Assembly (NCBI GenBank): GCA_021847625.1
Contig: JAJZQK010000241.1
Location: 1 to 6,039 of the forward strand
Source of the DNA: Chloroflexota bacterium
Lineage (GTDB): Bacteria > Chloroflexota > FW602-bin22 > JAMCYS01
Length of the DNA stretch: 6,039 bases
Direction of reading: 5' to 3'
Shown: positions 1 through 5,922 of the stretch, piece after piece
Layout: each line of letters begins with the position of its first letter
How positions within the stretch are numbered: the first letter of the stretch is position 1
Translations under genes and position numbers: made by a program
The notes under the pieces: generated by a model
What the model saw: the letters and a program-made list of their open reading frames with translations, nothing else
What the model was told of the DNA's origin: nothing
Databases searched by the model: none

Positions 1-2
1 CT

Positions 3-1100
3 TATTATAGGCTAAACCCCACCCGCCTCCTGGCCGGCGAGGTGAGCGAGGCCGACCTCCCAGTCTATCCGCGAGAGTGGTACGAGAAGAACGGCGTGCG
101 CCTGCAGCTGGGCGCCGAGGTCGAGTCGCTCGACCTGGCCGGCCGGCAGGTGATGCTACGGGACGGCGAGCGCGAGCCCTTCACGAAGCTGATCCTCGCC
201 GCCGGCTCGCACCCGTTCATGCCACCGCTGCCGGGCCTGGCCCGCGAGGGCGTCAAGAGCCTGCGCTCGTTCCGCGACGCCCTGGCCATCCGCGAGGCCG
301 CGCGGGCGGGGGCGAGGTGCGTGTGCATCGGCGGCGGCCTCCTGGGATTGGAGACGGCGGGCGCCCTGGCCCGGAGAGGGGCGCGGGTGGCCGTGCTGGA
401 GAGCTTCCCCTGGCTCCTCCCCCGCCAGCTCAACAAGAAGGCCGCCGCTCTCCTCGCGCGCTACGTGGGCGACCTGGGGATCGAGGTCTATGCCGGCGCG
501 CGAGTGGCCGAGATCCTCGGCGACGAGCGGGCCCGCGCCGTGCTGGTGGAGGACAAGCGCGAGCTGCCGGCCGATTTGGTCATCATCGCTATCGGCGTGC
601 GGCCCAACACCTACCTCGCCCGCCAGGCGGGCCTGCAGGTGAACCAGGGGGTCGTCGTCGACGACCACTTGACCTCCTCGCATCCCGACGTGCTGGCCGC
701 GGGCGACGTGGCCGAGCACCGCGGCGTGCTCTACGGCATCTGGCCGGCCGCGAAGTACCAGGGCTCGATCGCCGGGCGGAACGCGGCCGGGGCGCGGGCC
801 GAGTTCGCCGGCATCCCCCGCTCGAACACGCTGAAGGTGCTGGGGCTCGACCTCTTCAGCATCGGCCAGGTCGAGCCGTCAGATGGCAGCTACGAGGCGA
901 TCGAGGAAGAGAGGGACGGGCAGTTCTACCGCTTCCTCTTCCGCGATAGCCTGCTCGTCGGCGCCGTCCTCCTGGGCGACACCGGGCTCACGGCCAAGGT
1001 GAAGAGGGCGGTGGAGAACAGGGTCGACTTCTCCGCCCTCCTCGCCAGGCACCCCGCCGGCCCGGACGTCCTCGACCACCTGGCGCAGAAGCCGGGGTAG
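3..1100 (+). CDS. FAD-dependent NAD(P)H oxidoreductase, rubredoxin/nitrite reductase type (5' partial)
   Basis: This is a pyridine nucleotide-disulfide oxidoreductase-fold flavoenzyme that moves electrons from NAD(P)H through FAD to an acceptor, probably a small redox protein in the cytoplasm. The frame is open to the left edge (first full codon at base 3). Its opening residues, YYRLNPTRLLAGEVSEADL, match the segment about 40 residues into NirB-like and rubredoxin-reductase proteins, so the GTG at 42 is unlikely to be the true start and the N-terminal FAD GxGxxG is off-window. About 365 residues are visible. They include an ATG-type motif (LILAAGSHP), the NAD(P)-binding GGGLLG (bases 330-347) followed by E, and the second FAD motif VLAAGDVAEH (about 690-719). 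There is no CxxxxC disulfide, so it is not a lipoamide or mercuric reductase type. The C-terminal about 90 residues resemble the rubredoxin-reductase C-terminal domain. It converges on hicA. Family assignment is secure; the electron acceptor is unknown. Confidence 0.9.
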   Translation, partial: YYRLNPTRLLAGEVSEADLPVYPREWYEKNGVRLQLGAEVESLDLAGRQVMLRDGEREPFTKLILAAGSHPFMPPLPGLAREGVKSLRSFRDALAIREAARAGARCVCIGGGLLGLETAGALARRGARVAVLESFPWLLPRQLNKKAAALLARYVGDLGIEVYAGARVAEILGDERARAVLVEDKRELPADLVIIAIGVRPNTYLARQAGLQVNQGVVVDDHLTSSHPDVLAAGDVAEHRGVLYGIWPAAKYQGSIAGRNAAGARAEFAGIPRSNTLKVLGLDLFSIGQVEPSDGSYEAIEEERDGQFYRFLFRDSLLVGAVLLGDTGLTAKVKRAVENRVDFSALLARHPAGPDVLDHLAQKPG

Positions 1101-1123
1101 CTTGGCCAGCCTGGGACGACGGC

Positions 1124-1351
1124 CTACAGCAGATCGGCGAATTCGCCGGGGGTCAGACCTGCCTGGCGTAGGATAGCGCGCAGGGTGCCGGCCGGCAGGT
1201 CCCGGTTCGAGTGCACCGGCACGACCACCAGCCCGGCTGCGCCTGGTTTGTGCAAGTAGTAATGGCTACCTCGGACGTGCGTGAGGATGAAGCCACTCCG
1301 GAGGAGAACCTCTACCACTCTCCTCCCTGTTGCTACCGGCAACTTCGTCAC
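1124..1351 (-). CDS. hicA: HicA-type mRNA interferase toxin
   Basis: This small protein (75 residues) is the toxin of a type II toxin-antitoxin pair. HicA folds as a double-stranded-RNA-binding-like domain and cleaves mRNA with a single catalytic histidine. The sequence shows the expected order: VATGRRVVEVLLRSGF, then RGSHYYL with the candidate catalytic His at residue 30, then VVVPVHSNRDLPAGTLRAI, and RQAGLTPGEF near the end. A longer reading frame runs up to base 1531, but it crosses hicB in another frame, and HicA homology begins only at the GTG at 1351. That GTG overlaps the hicB stop as GTGA (1348-1351), and no good Shine-Dalgarno precedes it, so translation is probably coupled to hicB. 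It ends 23 bp from the convergent oxidoreductase gene; I see no terminator in the gap. All key residues are present, so it looks intact. Confidence 0.9.
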   Translation of the reverse strand: MTKLPVATGRRVVEVLLRSGFILTHVRGSHYYLHKPGAAGLVVVPVHSNRDLPAGTLRAILRQAGLTPGEFADLL

Positions 1352-1584
1352 GCCACCCGCACTTCGAGGTCCACGACCTCTGGCTCCGCATCTGGGGAAG
1401 GCAACGGCAGGCCCTCTTTCTCGGCTGCCTCGAGGTAGCCAAGGATAGCCTCCTTCGTCTCCTCCAGTGCCTCCTCCCGCGTCTGCCCAAACGTCGATAG
1501 GTGATTCAAGGAGGGTACGTATGTCACCCAAACCCCTTCGGCAGGACTGAATTCCACCAAAACCTTGAAGCGTCGTGTGCTCAT
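1348..1584 (-). CDS. hicB: HicB-type antitoxin (short form)
   Basis: This is the antitoxin of the HicBA pair, expected to bind HicA and block its RNase site. The 78-residue product has the HicB partial RNase-H-like fold: MSTRRFKVLVEFSPAEGVWVTYVPSLNHLSTFGQTREEALE (residues 1-41), where VWVTYVPSL and the TFGQTREEALEE helix are diagnostic, then a helix (KEAILGYLEAAEKEG) and an acidic tail. I see no helix-turn-helix or ribbon-helix-helix domain after it, unlike longer HicB proteins, so DNA autoregulation by this protein is uncertain. The ATG at 1584 is chosen because a strong Shine-Dalgarno lies 8 nt upstream and homology starts there. In-frame upstream codons reach a GTG at 1635, but they lie inside an inverted repeat and have no family match. 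The gene order is antitoxin first, toxin second. Confidence 0.88.
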   Translation of the reverse strand: MSTRRFKVLVEFSPAEGVWVTYVPSLNHLSTFGQTREEALEETKEAILGYLEAAEKEGLPLPSPDAEPEVVDLEVRVA

Positions 1585-1592
1585 ATGCCCTG

Positions 1593-1600
1593 CTCCTCCC
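1593..1600 (-). promoter_or_regulatory. Ribosome binding site of hicB
   Basis: GGGAGGAG on the minus strand lies 8 nt before the ATG at 1584. It decides the hicB start in favour of 1584 over the in-frame codons further upstream. Confidence 0.75.
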
Positions 1601-1609
1601 CTGATGACG

Positions 1610-1638
1610 GTTGTGGGCACCATCTCGGTGCCCACAAC
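1610..1638 (-). repeat. Perfect 12-bp inverted repeat in the hicBA leader
   Basis: GTTGTGGGCACC (1610-1621) and GGTGCCCACAAC (1627-1638) are perfect inverted arms around the 5-nt spacer ATCTC. The structure lies 9 bp upstream of the hicB Shine-Dalgarno and downstream of a candidate -10. In RNA it would be a 12-bp hairpin. No T-tract follows on either strand, so it is not a canonical intrinsic terminator. It may be an operator, a leader hairpin that affects hicBA expression, or a weak block to read-through from the redox operon. Confidence 0.75.
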
Positions 1639-1646
1639 TTCCGGTT

Positions 1647-1671
1647 CTGCGTGCCGAGTTGCGGTACGCAG
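1647..1671. repeat. Imperfect palindrome near the hicBA start site
   Basis: CTGCGTGCC (1647-1655) and GGTACGCAG (1663-1671) are inverted arms of 9 bp with one mismatch and a 7-nt spacer. The palindrome abuts the candidate -10 (1673-1678), so it would cover the predicted transcription start. This is a typical place for a repressor operator, but no regulator is identified. Confidence 0.4.
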
Positions 1672-1672
1672 T

Positions 1673-1681
1673 ATTCTAGCA
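1673..1681 (-). promoter_or_regulatory. Candidate extended -10 promoter for hicBA
   Basis: The minus strand reads TGCTAGAAT, which fits the extended -10 pattern TGnTATAAT with one change. No good -35 hexamer is seen at 16-18 bp, as is allowed for extended -10 promoters. It lies in the only AT-richer patch of the spacer, and transcription would start near 1666, giving a leader of about 80 nt. It would allow hicBA to be expressed apart from the upstream redox operon. Confidence 0.45.
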
Positions 1682-1682
1682 T

Positions 1683-1702
1683 GACCGGCGTGCGACCGGC
1701 GT
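1683..1702. repeat. 9-bp direct repeat, 11-bp period
   Basis: GACCGGCGT occurs at 1683-1691 and again at 1694-1702, one DNA turn apart. The pair lies at the -35 side of the candidate hicBA promoter, and the second copy touches the stop codon of the upstream redox gene. It could be a paired protein-binding site or chance in GC-rich DNA. Confidence 0.4.
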
Positions 1703-3333
1703 CAGCGCATGAGATACGGCACGGAGACGGCGATGGCGTCCTCGGGGCAGGCCTGCTCGCAGGCAAGGCACGACCAGCACATGCGGTGCTCCCCCGCGGG
1801 CCGGCCGCAGGAGAGGCAACGCTCCGCTTCGGCCCTAGCCTGCTCACGGCTGAGCGTCCCTTCGATCTCCCCGAAGCCGCGCCGCGCCGCGACGGCGACC
1901 CGCGGCGCCTCGACGCGCGGGCGAACGACCGCTCCCGAGGCGTCTACCGACGCCGCGACCTGCGCCGCCACGGCGTCGCGACGGCCGTAGCGCAAGGGGA
2001 GCCCCTGCAGGTAGCGGGTGATCGATTCCGCCGCCGTGCGCCCGCGGCCCATCGCCTCCACCACCGAGGTCGGCCCGCTGACGGCGTCCCCCGCGGCGAA
2101 GACTTTGGCGACCGCCGTTTGCAGCGTGTCGGCGTCGGCCACTACCCGGCCGACCCGGACCTCGAGGCCGGAGTCGCCTAGGAAGCCCAGTTCCGCCTCC
2201 TGGCCGATGGCGATGATCACCGTGTCGGCGGGAATGGTCCGCCGTTCGCCCTCGGCGAAGCAGGGGGCGAAGCGTCCCTCCGCGTCGAAGACGGAGAGGC
2301 ACCGCCGGCACTCCAAGCCGGCCGCGCGCCCGTCGGCGGCAACTACGCCGGTGGGACCCCAGCCGTTCTCGACGACGACGCCCTCCTCGACGGCGTCACG
2401 TACCTCCCAGGCGAAGGCCGGCATCTCGTCGCCTGCCTCCAGGCAAACGACGCGTACCTCCTCCGCCCCCAGGCGGTAGGCGGTCTGCGCGGCGTCGACG
2501 GCGGTGTTGCCGCCGCCGACTACGACCACTCGCTTGCCCACTACAGGCTTGTCCGCCTCGCGGGACGCCCGCAGGAAGTCGATGCCGTTATACACCCCGG
2601 CCAGGTCCTCGCCGGGGATGCCCAGGCGCTTTCCCCGCGTGGCGCCCGTGGCGACGAGCACGGCGTCGTTCCCTTCGATTATGTCGAAAAATCTTCGCTC
2701 GTCCACCGGGCTACCGAGGTGCACATCCACGCCCAAGCGCTCCACGAGGGCGAGCTCGTCCGCCGCCGTGGTCGGGGGCAGGCGGAACTCGGGGATGCAG
2801 GCGGTGAGCATACCGCCGAGCCGGGACGAGGCCTCGAACAACGATACCTGGTAGCCCTCCCGGCGCAGGTAGCAGGCGGCCATGACCCCGGCCGGCCCGC
2901 CGCCGACGATGGCCACCCGTTCCGCGCGCTCGGTTGGGGAGCGCCAGGCCTTCAGAGGGTCGGCACTGCCGTTGCTGTCGGGACTGGCTACCGCGTCAGC
3001 TAGGTAGCGCTTCAGCGCCCGCGTGGCCACCGGCTGCCCGTCGACGGTGTTGCGGGAACAGGACGTCTCGCAGGGGGCGGCGCAGACGCGGCCGAGGATG
3101 CCCGGGAAGGGGGTGCCCTCGTAGATCAGGCCCAGCGCCTTCTCCTCCTCGCCGCGGGCGATGAGCTGGGTGTAGCCCTGGCAGTTGAGGCGCAGCGGGC
3201 AGGCGTCGCGGCAAGGCGACGCGTAGAAGCGCAGATTGTCGAGAATGCACTTGTCCACGCACTGCATGCAGAACGTGCACTTGGATTTGTCGACGGCGAT
3301 ATTATCGGATAGACTGGAAAGCCACTTGGCCAT
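1702..3333 (-). CDS. GltD-like Fe-S flavoprotein NAD(P)H oxidoreductase with terminal ferredoxin motifs
   Basis: This 543-residue protein belongs to the glutamate synthase small subunit/dihydropyrimidine dehydrogenase-like family, which carries electrons between NAD(P)H, FAD and [4Fe-4S] clusters. In order it shows: C19xxC22xxC25xxxC29 (ferredoxin-like, but with Ile instead of the usual Pro after the last Cys); a DPD/GltD-type Fe-S helical domain with C41xxxC45P, C51 and GRVC84xxxC88xxxC92; FAD-binding GGGPAG (144-149) with GGMLTACIPEFRLP (173-186); NAD(P)H-binding GGGNTAVDAA (273-282); the FAD motif VFAAGDAVSGP; and a C-terminal RC506LSC509 followed by C519xxC522xxC525xxxC529P. The RCLSCG motif, N-terminal in E. 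coli GltD, is here at the C-terminus. No glutamate synthase large subunit gene is seen, so ammonia assimilation is unlikely. The ATG at 3333 follows the flavoprotein stop by 2 bp, which points to coupled synthesis and a partnership with that flavoprotein. It is predicted to be cytoplasmic. Confidence 0.88.
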   Translation of the reverse strand: MAKWLSSLSDNIAVDKSKCTFCMQCVDKCILDNLRFYASPCRDACPLRLNCQGYTQLIARGEEEKALGLIYEGTPFPGILGRVCAAPCETSCSRNTVDGQPVATRALKRYLADAVASPDSNGSADPLKAWRSPTERAERVAIVGGGPAGVMAACYLRREGYQVSLFEASSRLGGMLTACIPEFRLPPTTAADELALVERLGVDVHLGSPVDERRFFDIIEGNDAVLVATGATRGKRLGIPGEDLAGVYNGIDFLRASREADKPVVGKRVVVVGGGNTAVDAAQTAYRLGAEEVRVVCLEAGDEMPAFAWEVRDAVEEGVVVENGWGPTGVVAADGRAAGLECRRCLSVFDAEGRFAPCFAEGERRTIPADTVIIAIGQEAELGFLGDSGLEVRVGRVVADADTLQTAVAKVFAAGDAVSGPTSVVEAMGRGRTAAESITRYLQGLPLRYGRRDAVAAQVAASVDASGAVVRPRVEAPRVAVAARRGFGEIEGTLSREQARAEAERCLSCGRPAGEHRMCWSCLACEQACPEDAIAVSVPYLMR

Positions 3334-3335
3334 TG

Positions 3336-5009
3336 TTAGTTGCCCCTCCCCTGCTCAGATGTCGGCCGCAGTCTGGCGATTGGCCGCGGTGCGGCCAGTA
3401 CCTGTTCCTCTACCTCTCCCTTGCGCACCGCCACGTGCTGGTCCCAGTACGCTTGCTTGGTAGGATAGTCCGCGCGGTAGTGGTAGAAGCCCCAGCGGCT
3501 CTCCTTGCGCTCGAGAGAAGCGTGGGTCGAGAGCACGGCGCAGGTGATGATGTTCTCCACCTCCAGCGCCTTCACCAACTCGGACACCGACTTCACGTGC
3601 ACCTGCTCGGCCAGATCGCGACGCAGGTAGCCCATCGTCTCCAGCGCACGGTTGAGCTTGACCTCGTTCTTGGGGGGCACGACGTAGTTGTTGATGCCCC
3701 GCCGCACCTTGTACTCGAACTCGTCCACGCCCACGCTGCCGGCGTTGTTCTCCAGGGCCTGGCGCTTGCGGGTGAACGCCGCGACCGCCCCGGCGACATC
3801 GCTCGTGAGGTCGGCGTTGGCGCGCTGGCTGTAGGCCGATTCCACCGCCAGTTCGCCGAAGACGAAGGCGCCGGTGAGGTGGCCGCGGCCGACGTTGGCG
3901 GCGTCGCCGGCGGCATAGAGCCCCGGCACCGTCGCGGCGGCCGTCTCGTCGACGGCGACGCCGGTGATGCCGTGGCCGCCGCAGAGGAAGAACTCGGTCG
4001 GGCCGAGCTCGATGTCACGGGTGCGGAAGTTCACCCCCCGTCCCTCGAAGAAGCGCTGGAGGACGGGACGCTCGGTGCTGAAGAGGATGTCCTCAATCTC
4101 GTCGATCTTCTCGTGCGGCAGGTGGCTCATCCGGATGAACAAGGGGGCGCGGTCTTGCCGGTGCTCGTCCATCATCATCGTCGTCGAGGGGTGGTCGGAC
4201 TGGGGCGTCTGGCCCAGGGCGTTGAGCAGTTGGCCGCCGCGCGTCAGTGTGATGTAGAGCAGTGGCGCGTTGACGTCCTTGACGATATAGGCGTTAGTAG
4301 TGTACTCGAGCCCGGTGAGCTCGGCCCCCGCCCGATAAGAGAGCGCGTAGGTGTCGCCCGTGTTGGCCGGGCAGTCGAAGATGCCGTAGAGGTAGCCGTT
4401 GTCGGGCAGGCCAAAGCGGGCTATGCCCCCCGCCGAGAGAATCACGGCCTTGGCCCGGCAGGCCAGCAGCTCCCCCGTGCGCACGTTGAGGCCGAGGGCG
4501 CCGCGCACCTCGCCGTCCTCCATGAGCAGGTCGACGGCCATGGTGCGGTTGAACACCGTGCAGCCCAGGTTCGCCAGACGCTCGGCCAGGATGACCTTGA
4601 GCTCGGGCTCGCGCATCGTCACGGCAAAGCGGCCCTTGGAGTGGACCTTGAGTACCTCGTAGCTACCCTGCTTATCGCGCGGGAAGTAGACGCCCCAGCT
4701 TTCCAGCTTGTGCAGCAAATCCCAGCTCCGCTGGGCCATTACGTAGCTGGTCGTCTCGTCGACGACCTCCTCGCAGGCCGCCTTGGTGGCGACCACGTAG
4801 TCCTCCGGGGTGGCGACGCCGGGGACGGCGACGATATTAAGGGCGTCCATGCCGCGGGGTATCGAGCCGCTGTACCTGATCTGCCCTTTCTCGAAGACCA
4901 CCACGCGCGCGTGGGGGTTCAATTCCTTAGCGTGGACCGCCGCCATGGCGCCGGCGCTGCCGCCACCTATGATCAGAACATCGGCGTCGATCTGTTCGTA
5001 CTGTGACAC
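3336..5009 (-). CDS. AprA/fumarate-reductase-type FAD flavoprotein
   Basis: This 557-residue protein is of the FAD-dependent succinate dehydrogenase/fumarate reductase superfamily and looks closest to adenylylsulfate reductase alpha (AprA)-like members. The Rossmann motif GGGSAG (15-20) ends the first strand pair at E40. EKGQIRYSGSIPRGMDALN (40-58) resembles the AprA segment in which RSG precedes a Gly-Leu-Asn stretch. NTGDTYALSYRAGAELTGLE starts near residue 214, GGHGITGVAVDE comes before GLYAAGDAAN (about 363-372), and the C-terminal SRWGFYHYRADYP (about 500-512) is typical of AprA-like and related C-terminal domains. There is no signal peptide or Tat motif, so it is cytoplasmic. The start is GTG at 5009, with AGGGAGGAT 7 nt upstream. 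It sits between an anion importer ATPase and a GltD-like electron donor, which suggests a redox reaction on the imported compound. True APS reductase activity is not supported: no aprB or sulfate adenylyltransferase gene is visible. Confidence 0.87.
   Translation of the reverse strand: MSQYEQIDADVLIIGGGSAGAMAAVHAKELNPHARVVVFEKGQIRYSGSIPRGMDALNIVAVPGVATPEDYVVATKAACEEVVDETTSYVMAQRSWDLLHKLESWGVYFPRDKQGSYEVLKVHSKGRFAVTMREPELKVILAERLANLGCTVFNRTMAVDLLMEDGEVRGALGLNVRTGELLACRAKAVILSAGGIARFGLPDNGYLYGIFDCPANTGDTYALSYRAGAELTGLEYTTNAYIVKDVNAPLLYITLTRGGQLLNALGQTPQSDHPSTTMMMDEHRQDRAPLFIRMSHLPHEKIDEIEDILFSTERPVLQRFFEGRGVNFRTRDIELGPTEFFLCGGHGITGVAVDETAAATVPGLYAAGDAANVGRGHLTGAFVFGELAVESAYSQRANADLTSDVAGAVAAFTRKRQALENNAGSVGVDEFEYKVRRGINNYVVPPKNEVKLNRALETMGYLRRDLAEQVHVKSVSELVKALEVENIITCAVLSTHASLERKESRWGFYHYRADYPTKQAYWDQHVAVRKGEVEEQVLAAPRPIARLRPTSEQGRGN
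3343..3351 (-). promoter_or_regulatory. Ribosome binding site of the GltD-like gene
   Basis: GGGGAGGGG on the minus strand, 9 nt before the ATG at 3333, lies inside the last codons of the flavoprotein gene. The site sits under ribosomes finishing that gene, which supports translational coupling. Confidence 0.6.
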
Positions 5010-5016
5010 TCGTAGT

Positions 5017-5025
5017 ATCCTCCCT
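5017..5025 (-). promoter_or_regulatory. Ribosome binding site of the AprA-like gene
   Basis: AGGGAGGAT on the minus strand, 7 nt before GTG 5009, supports the GTG as start. The whole gap to the ATPase gene is 57 bp (5010-5066); I see no convincing promoter or terminator in it, so the genes are probably co-transcribed. Confidence 0.7.
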
Positions 5026-5066
5026 AGCCTTCCTTGTCAGGGATCAAATGAGAATGCTGCTTGTTT

Positions 5067-5900
5067 CTAGGTAGCGCTCGCGGCCGCGCCGGCCGCGGCC
5101 TTGCCCTCTTCGTCGATCATCCGCTTGACCTCAGGAGATAGGATGGCCATGATCTCTTCGCCCATCTGCCGCAGTTTGTCGTCGTGGGTCGAGCGCGGCC
5201 GGGGCGTGTCGACCGAGAGCACGGCCTTCACCGTGCACGGCCGGGCAGAGAAGATGAAGATGCGGTCGGCCAGCATCAGCGCTTCATCGACGCTGTGCGT
5301 CACGAACAACACGGTCTTCATGGTCTCGGCATGGATGCGGGCCAGGTCGCTGATCATATAGGCCCTCGTCTGCGCGTCGAGCGCCCCGAACGGCTCGTCC
5401 ATCAGTAGCAGGTCCGGATCGTAGGCCAGCGCCCTGGCGATGGCCACCCTCTGCTTCATGCCGCCGGAGAGGGTGTGGGTGTAGGCCCGCTCGAAGCCGC
5501 CGAGGCCCACCAGATTGATGAAGCGCTGGGCGGTCTCGTTCGCCCGTTGCTTCGGCATCCTCTGAAGGTCTAGCCCATAGCGGACGTTCTCTATGACGTT
5601 CTTCCAGGGGAAGAGCGCGTGCTCCTGAAACACTATCCCGCGGTCTCTGCCCGGTCCGACGATCGGTTTGCCATCCACTAGCAGCTGGCCGCTCGTTATC
5701 TTCTCCACGCCGGCGACCATATGCAGGAACGTCGATTTCCCGCAGCCGCTGGGGCCAAGGAGCACGGCGAACTCGCGGTCCTTGACGTCCAGGTTGACTC
5801 TGTCGATCGCCCGCACTAGCGGCCGGTGCAGCTTGTCGTAGAATACCTTCTCGACGTTTATTGCCTGAATCTTTGGTACTGCCATCGTTCCCTTTGCCAA
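5067..5900 (-). CDS. ABC transporter ATPase, sulfonate/taurine/nitrate type
   Basis: This is the cytoplasmic ATP-hydrolysing subunit of an SsuB/TauB/NrtD-class importer. The 277-residue protein has Walker A GPSGCGKST (49-57), Q-loop VFQEHALFPW (90-99, Q92), signature LSGGMKQR (144-151), Walker B LLLMDEP (164-170) with D-loop GALD (172-175), and switch His202 in VTHSVDEA. The FQEHALFPW sequence and GALDAQTR are characteristic of the nitrate/sulfonate/bicarbonate class. The tail (about 218-277) is an extension ending in an Ala-rich stretch. The start is taken as TTG 5900 because AAGGAGGAG lies 7 nt upstream; an in-frame ATG at 5885 (residue 6) is possible, with a weaker site. The permease gene ends 22 bp upstream and the flavoprotein begins 57 bp downstream. 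The substrate cannot be read from the ATPase. Confidence 0.95.
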   Translation of the reverse strand: MAKGTMAVPKIQAINVEKVFYDKLHRPLVRAIDRVNLDVKDREFAVLLGPSGCGKSTFLHMVAGVEKITSGQLLVDGKPIVGPGRDRGIVFQEHALFPWKNVIENVRYGLDLQRMPKQRANETAQRFINLVGLGGFERAYTHTLSGGMKQRVAIARALAYDPDLLLMDEPFGALDAQTRAYMISDLARIHAETMKTVLFVTHSVDEALMLADRIFIFSARPCTVKAVLSVDTPRPRSTHDDKLRQMGEEIMAILSPEVKRMIDEEGKAAAGAAASAT

Positions 5901-5907
5901 CGAACTT

Positions 5908-5916
5908 CTCCTCCTT
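5908..5916 (-). promoter_or_regulatory. Ribosome binding site of the ABC ATPase gene
   Basis: AAGGAGGAG on the minus strand is close to the full anti-Shine-Dalgarno complement and lies 7 nt before TTG 5900. It favours the TTG over the ATG at 5885. Confidence 0.7.
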
Positions 5917-5922
5917 CCCTGC

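Noticed and set aside
77..949. A long plus-strand open frame inside the left oxidoreductase.
   Set aside because: The product is Arg/Gly/Pro-rich and low in complexity, as expected from an off-frame reading of GC-rich coding DNA; the overlapping frame has clear FAD and NAD(P) motifs.
1101..1123. A possible bidirectional terminator between the convergent oxidoreductase and hicA genes.
   Set aside because: Only 4-bp GGCC repeats are present, with no stable stem and no T-tract.
1352..1531. An N-terminal extension of HicA to a start at 1531.
   Set aside because: The extra residues are Gly/Arg-rich, do not resemble HicA and overlap hicB in another frame; the GTG at 1351 with the GTGA overlap gives the normal HicA length.
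1585..1635. An N-terminal extension of HicB to a GTG at 1635.
   Set aside because: Those codons fall in the inverted repeat and the Shine-Dalgarno region and have no family match; the ATG at 1584 has a good ribosome site.
1501..2181. A 226-codon plus-strand open frame spanning hicB, the spacer and the end of the GltD-like gene.
   Set aside because: It crosses three unrelated features, has no domain-like pattern, and lies antisense to well-supported genes.
1702..3333. Calling this gene gltD (glutamate synthase small subunit).
   Set aside because: The terminal ferredoxin motifs, the C-terminal position of RCLSCG and the lack of a gltB partner argue for a different redox role within the same broad family.
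3333..5006. A 557-codon open frame on the plus strand opposite the AprA-like gene.
   Set aside because: It mirrors the real gene almost exactly, its product is rich in Val/Ala/Gly/His/Arg with no recognisable domain, and it is explained by GC-rich codon bias on the opposite strand.
5082..5100. A 7-bp inverted repeat (GGCCGCG/CGCGGCC) at the end of the ABC ATPase gene, possibly a terminator.
   Set aside because: It lies inside the coding sequence for an Ala-rich tail, is explained by repeated GCG/GCC codons, and has no T-tract after it.
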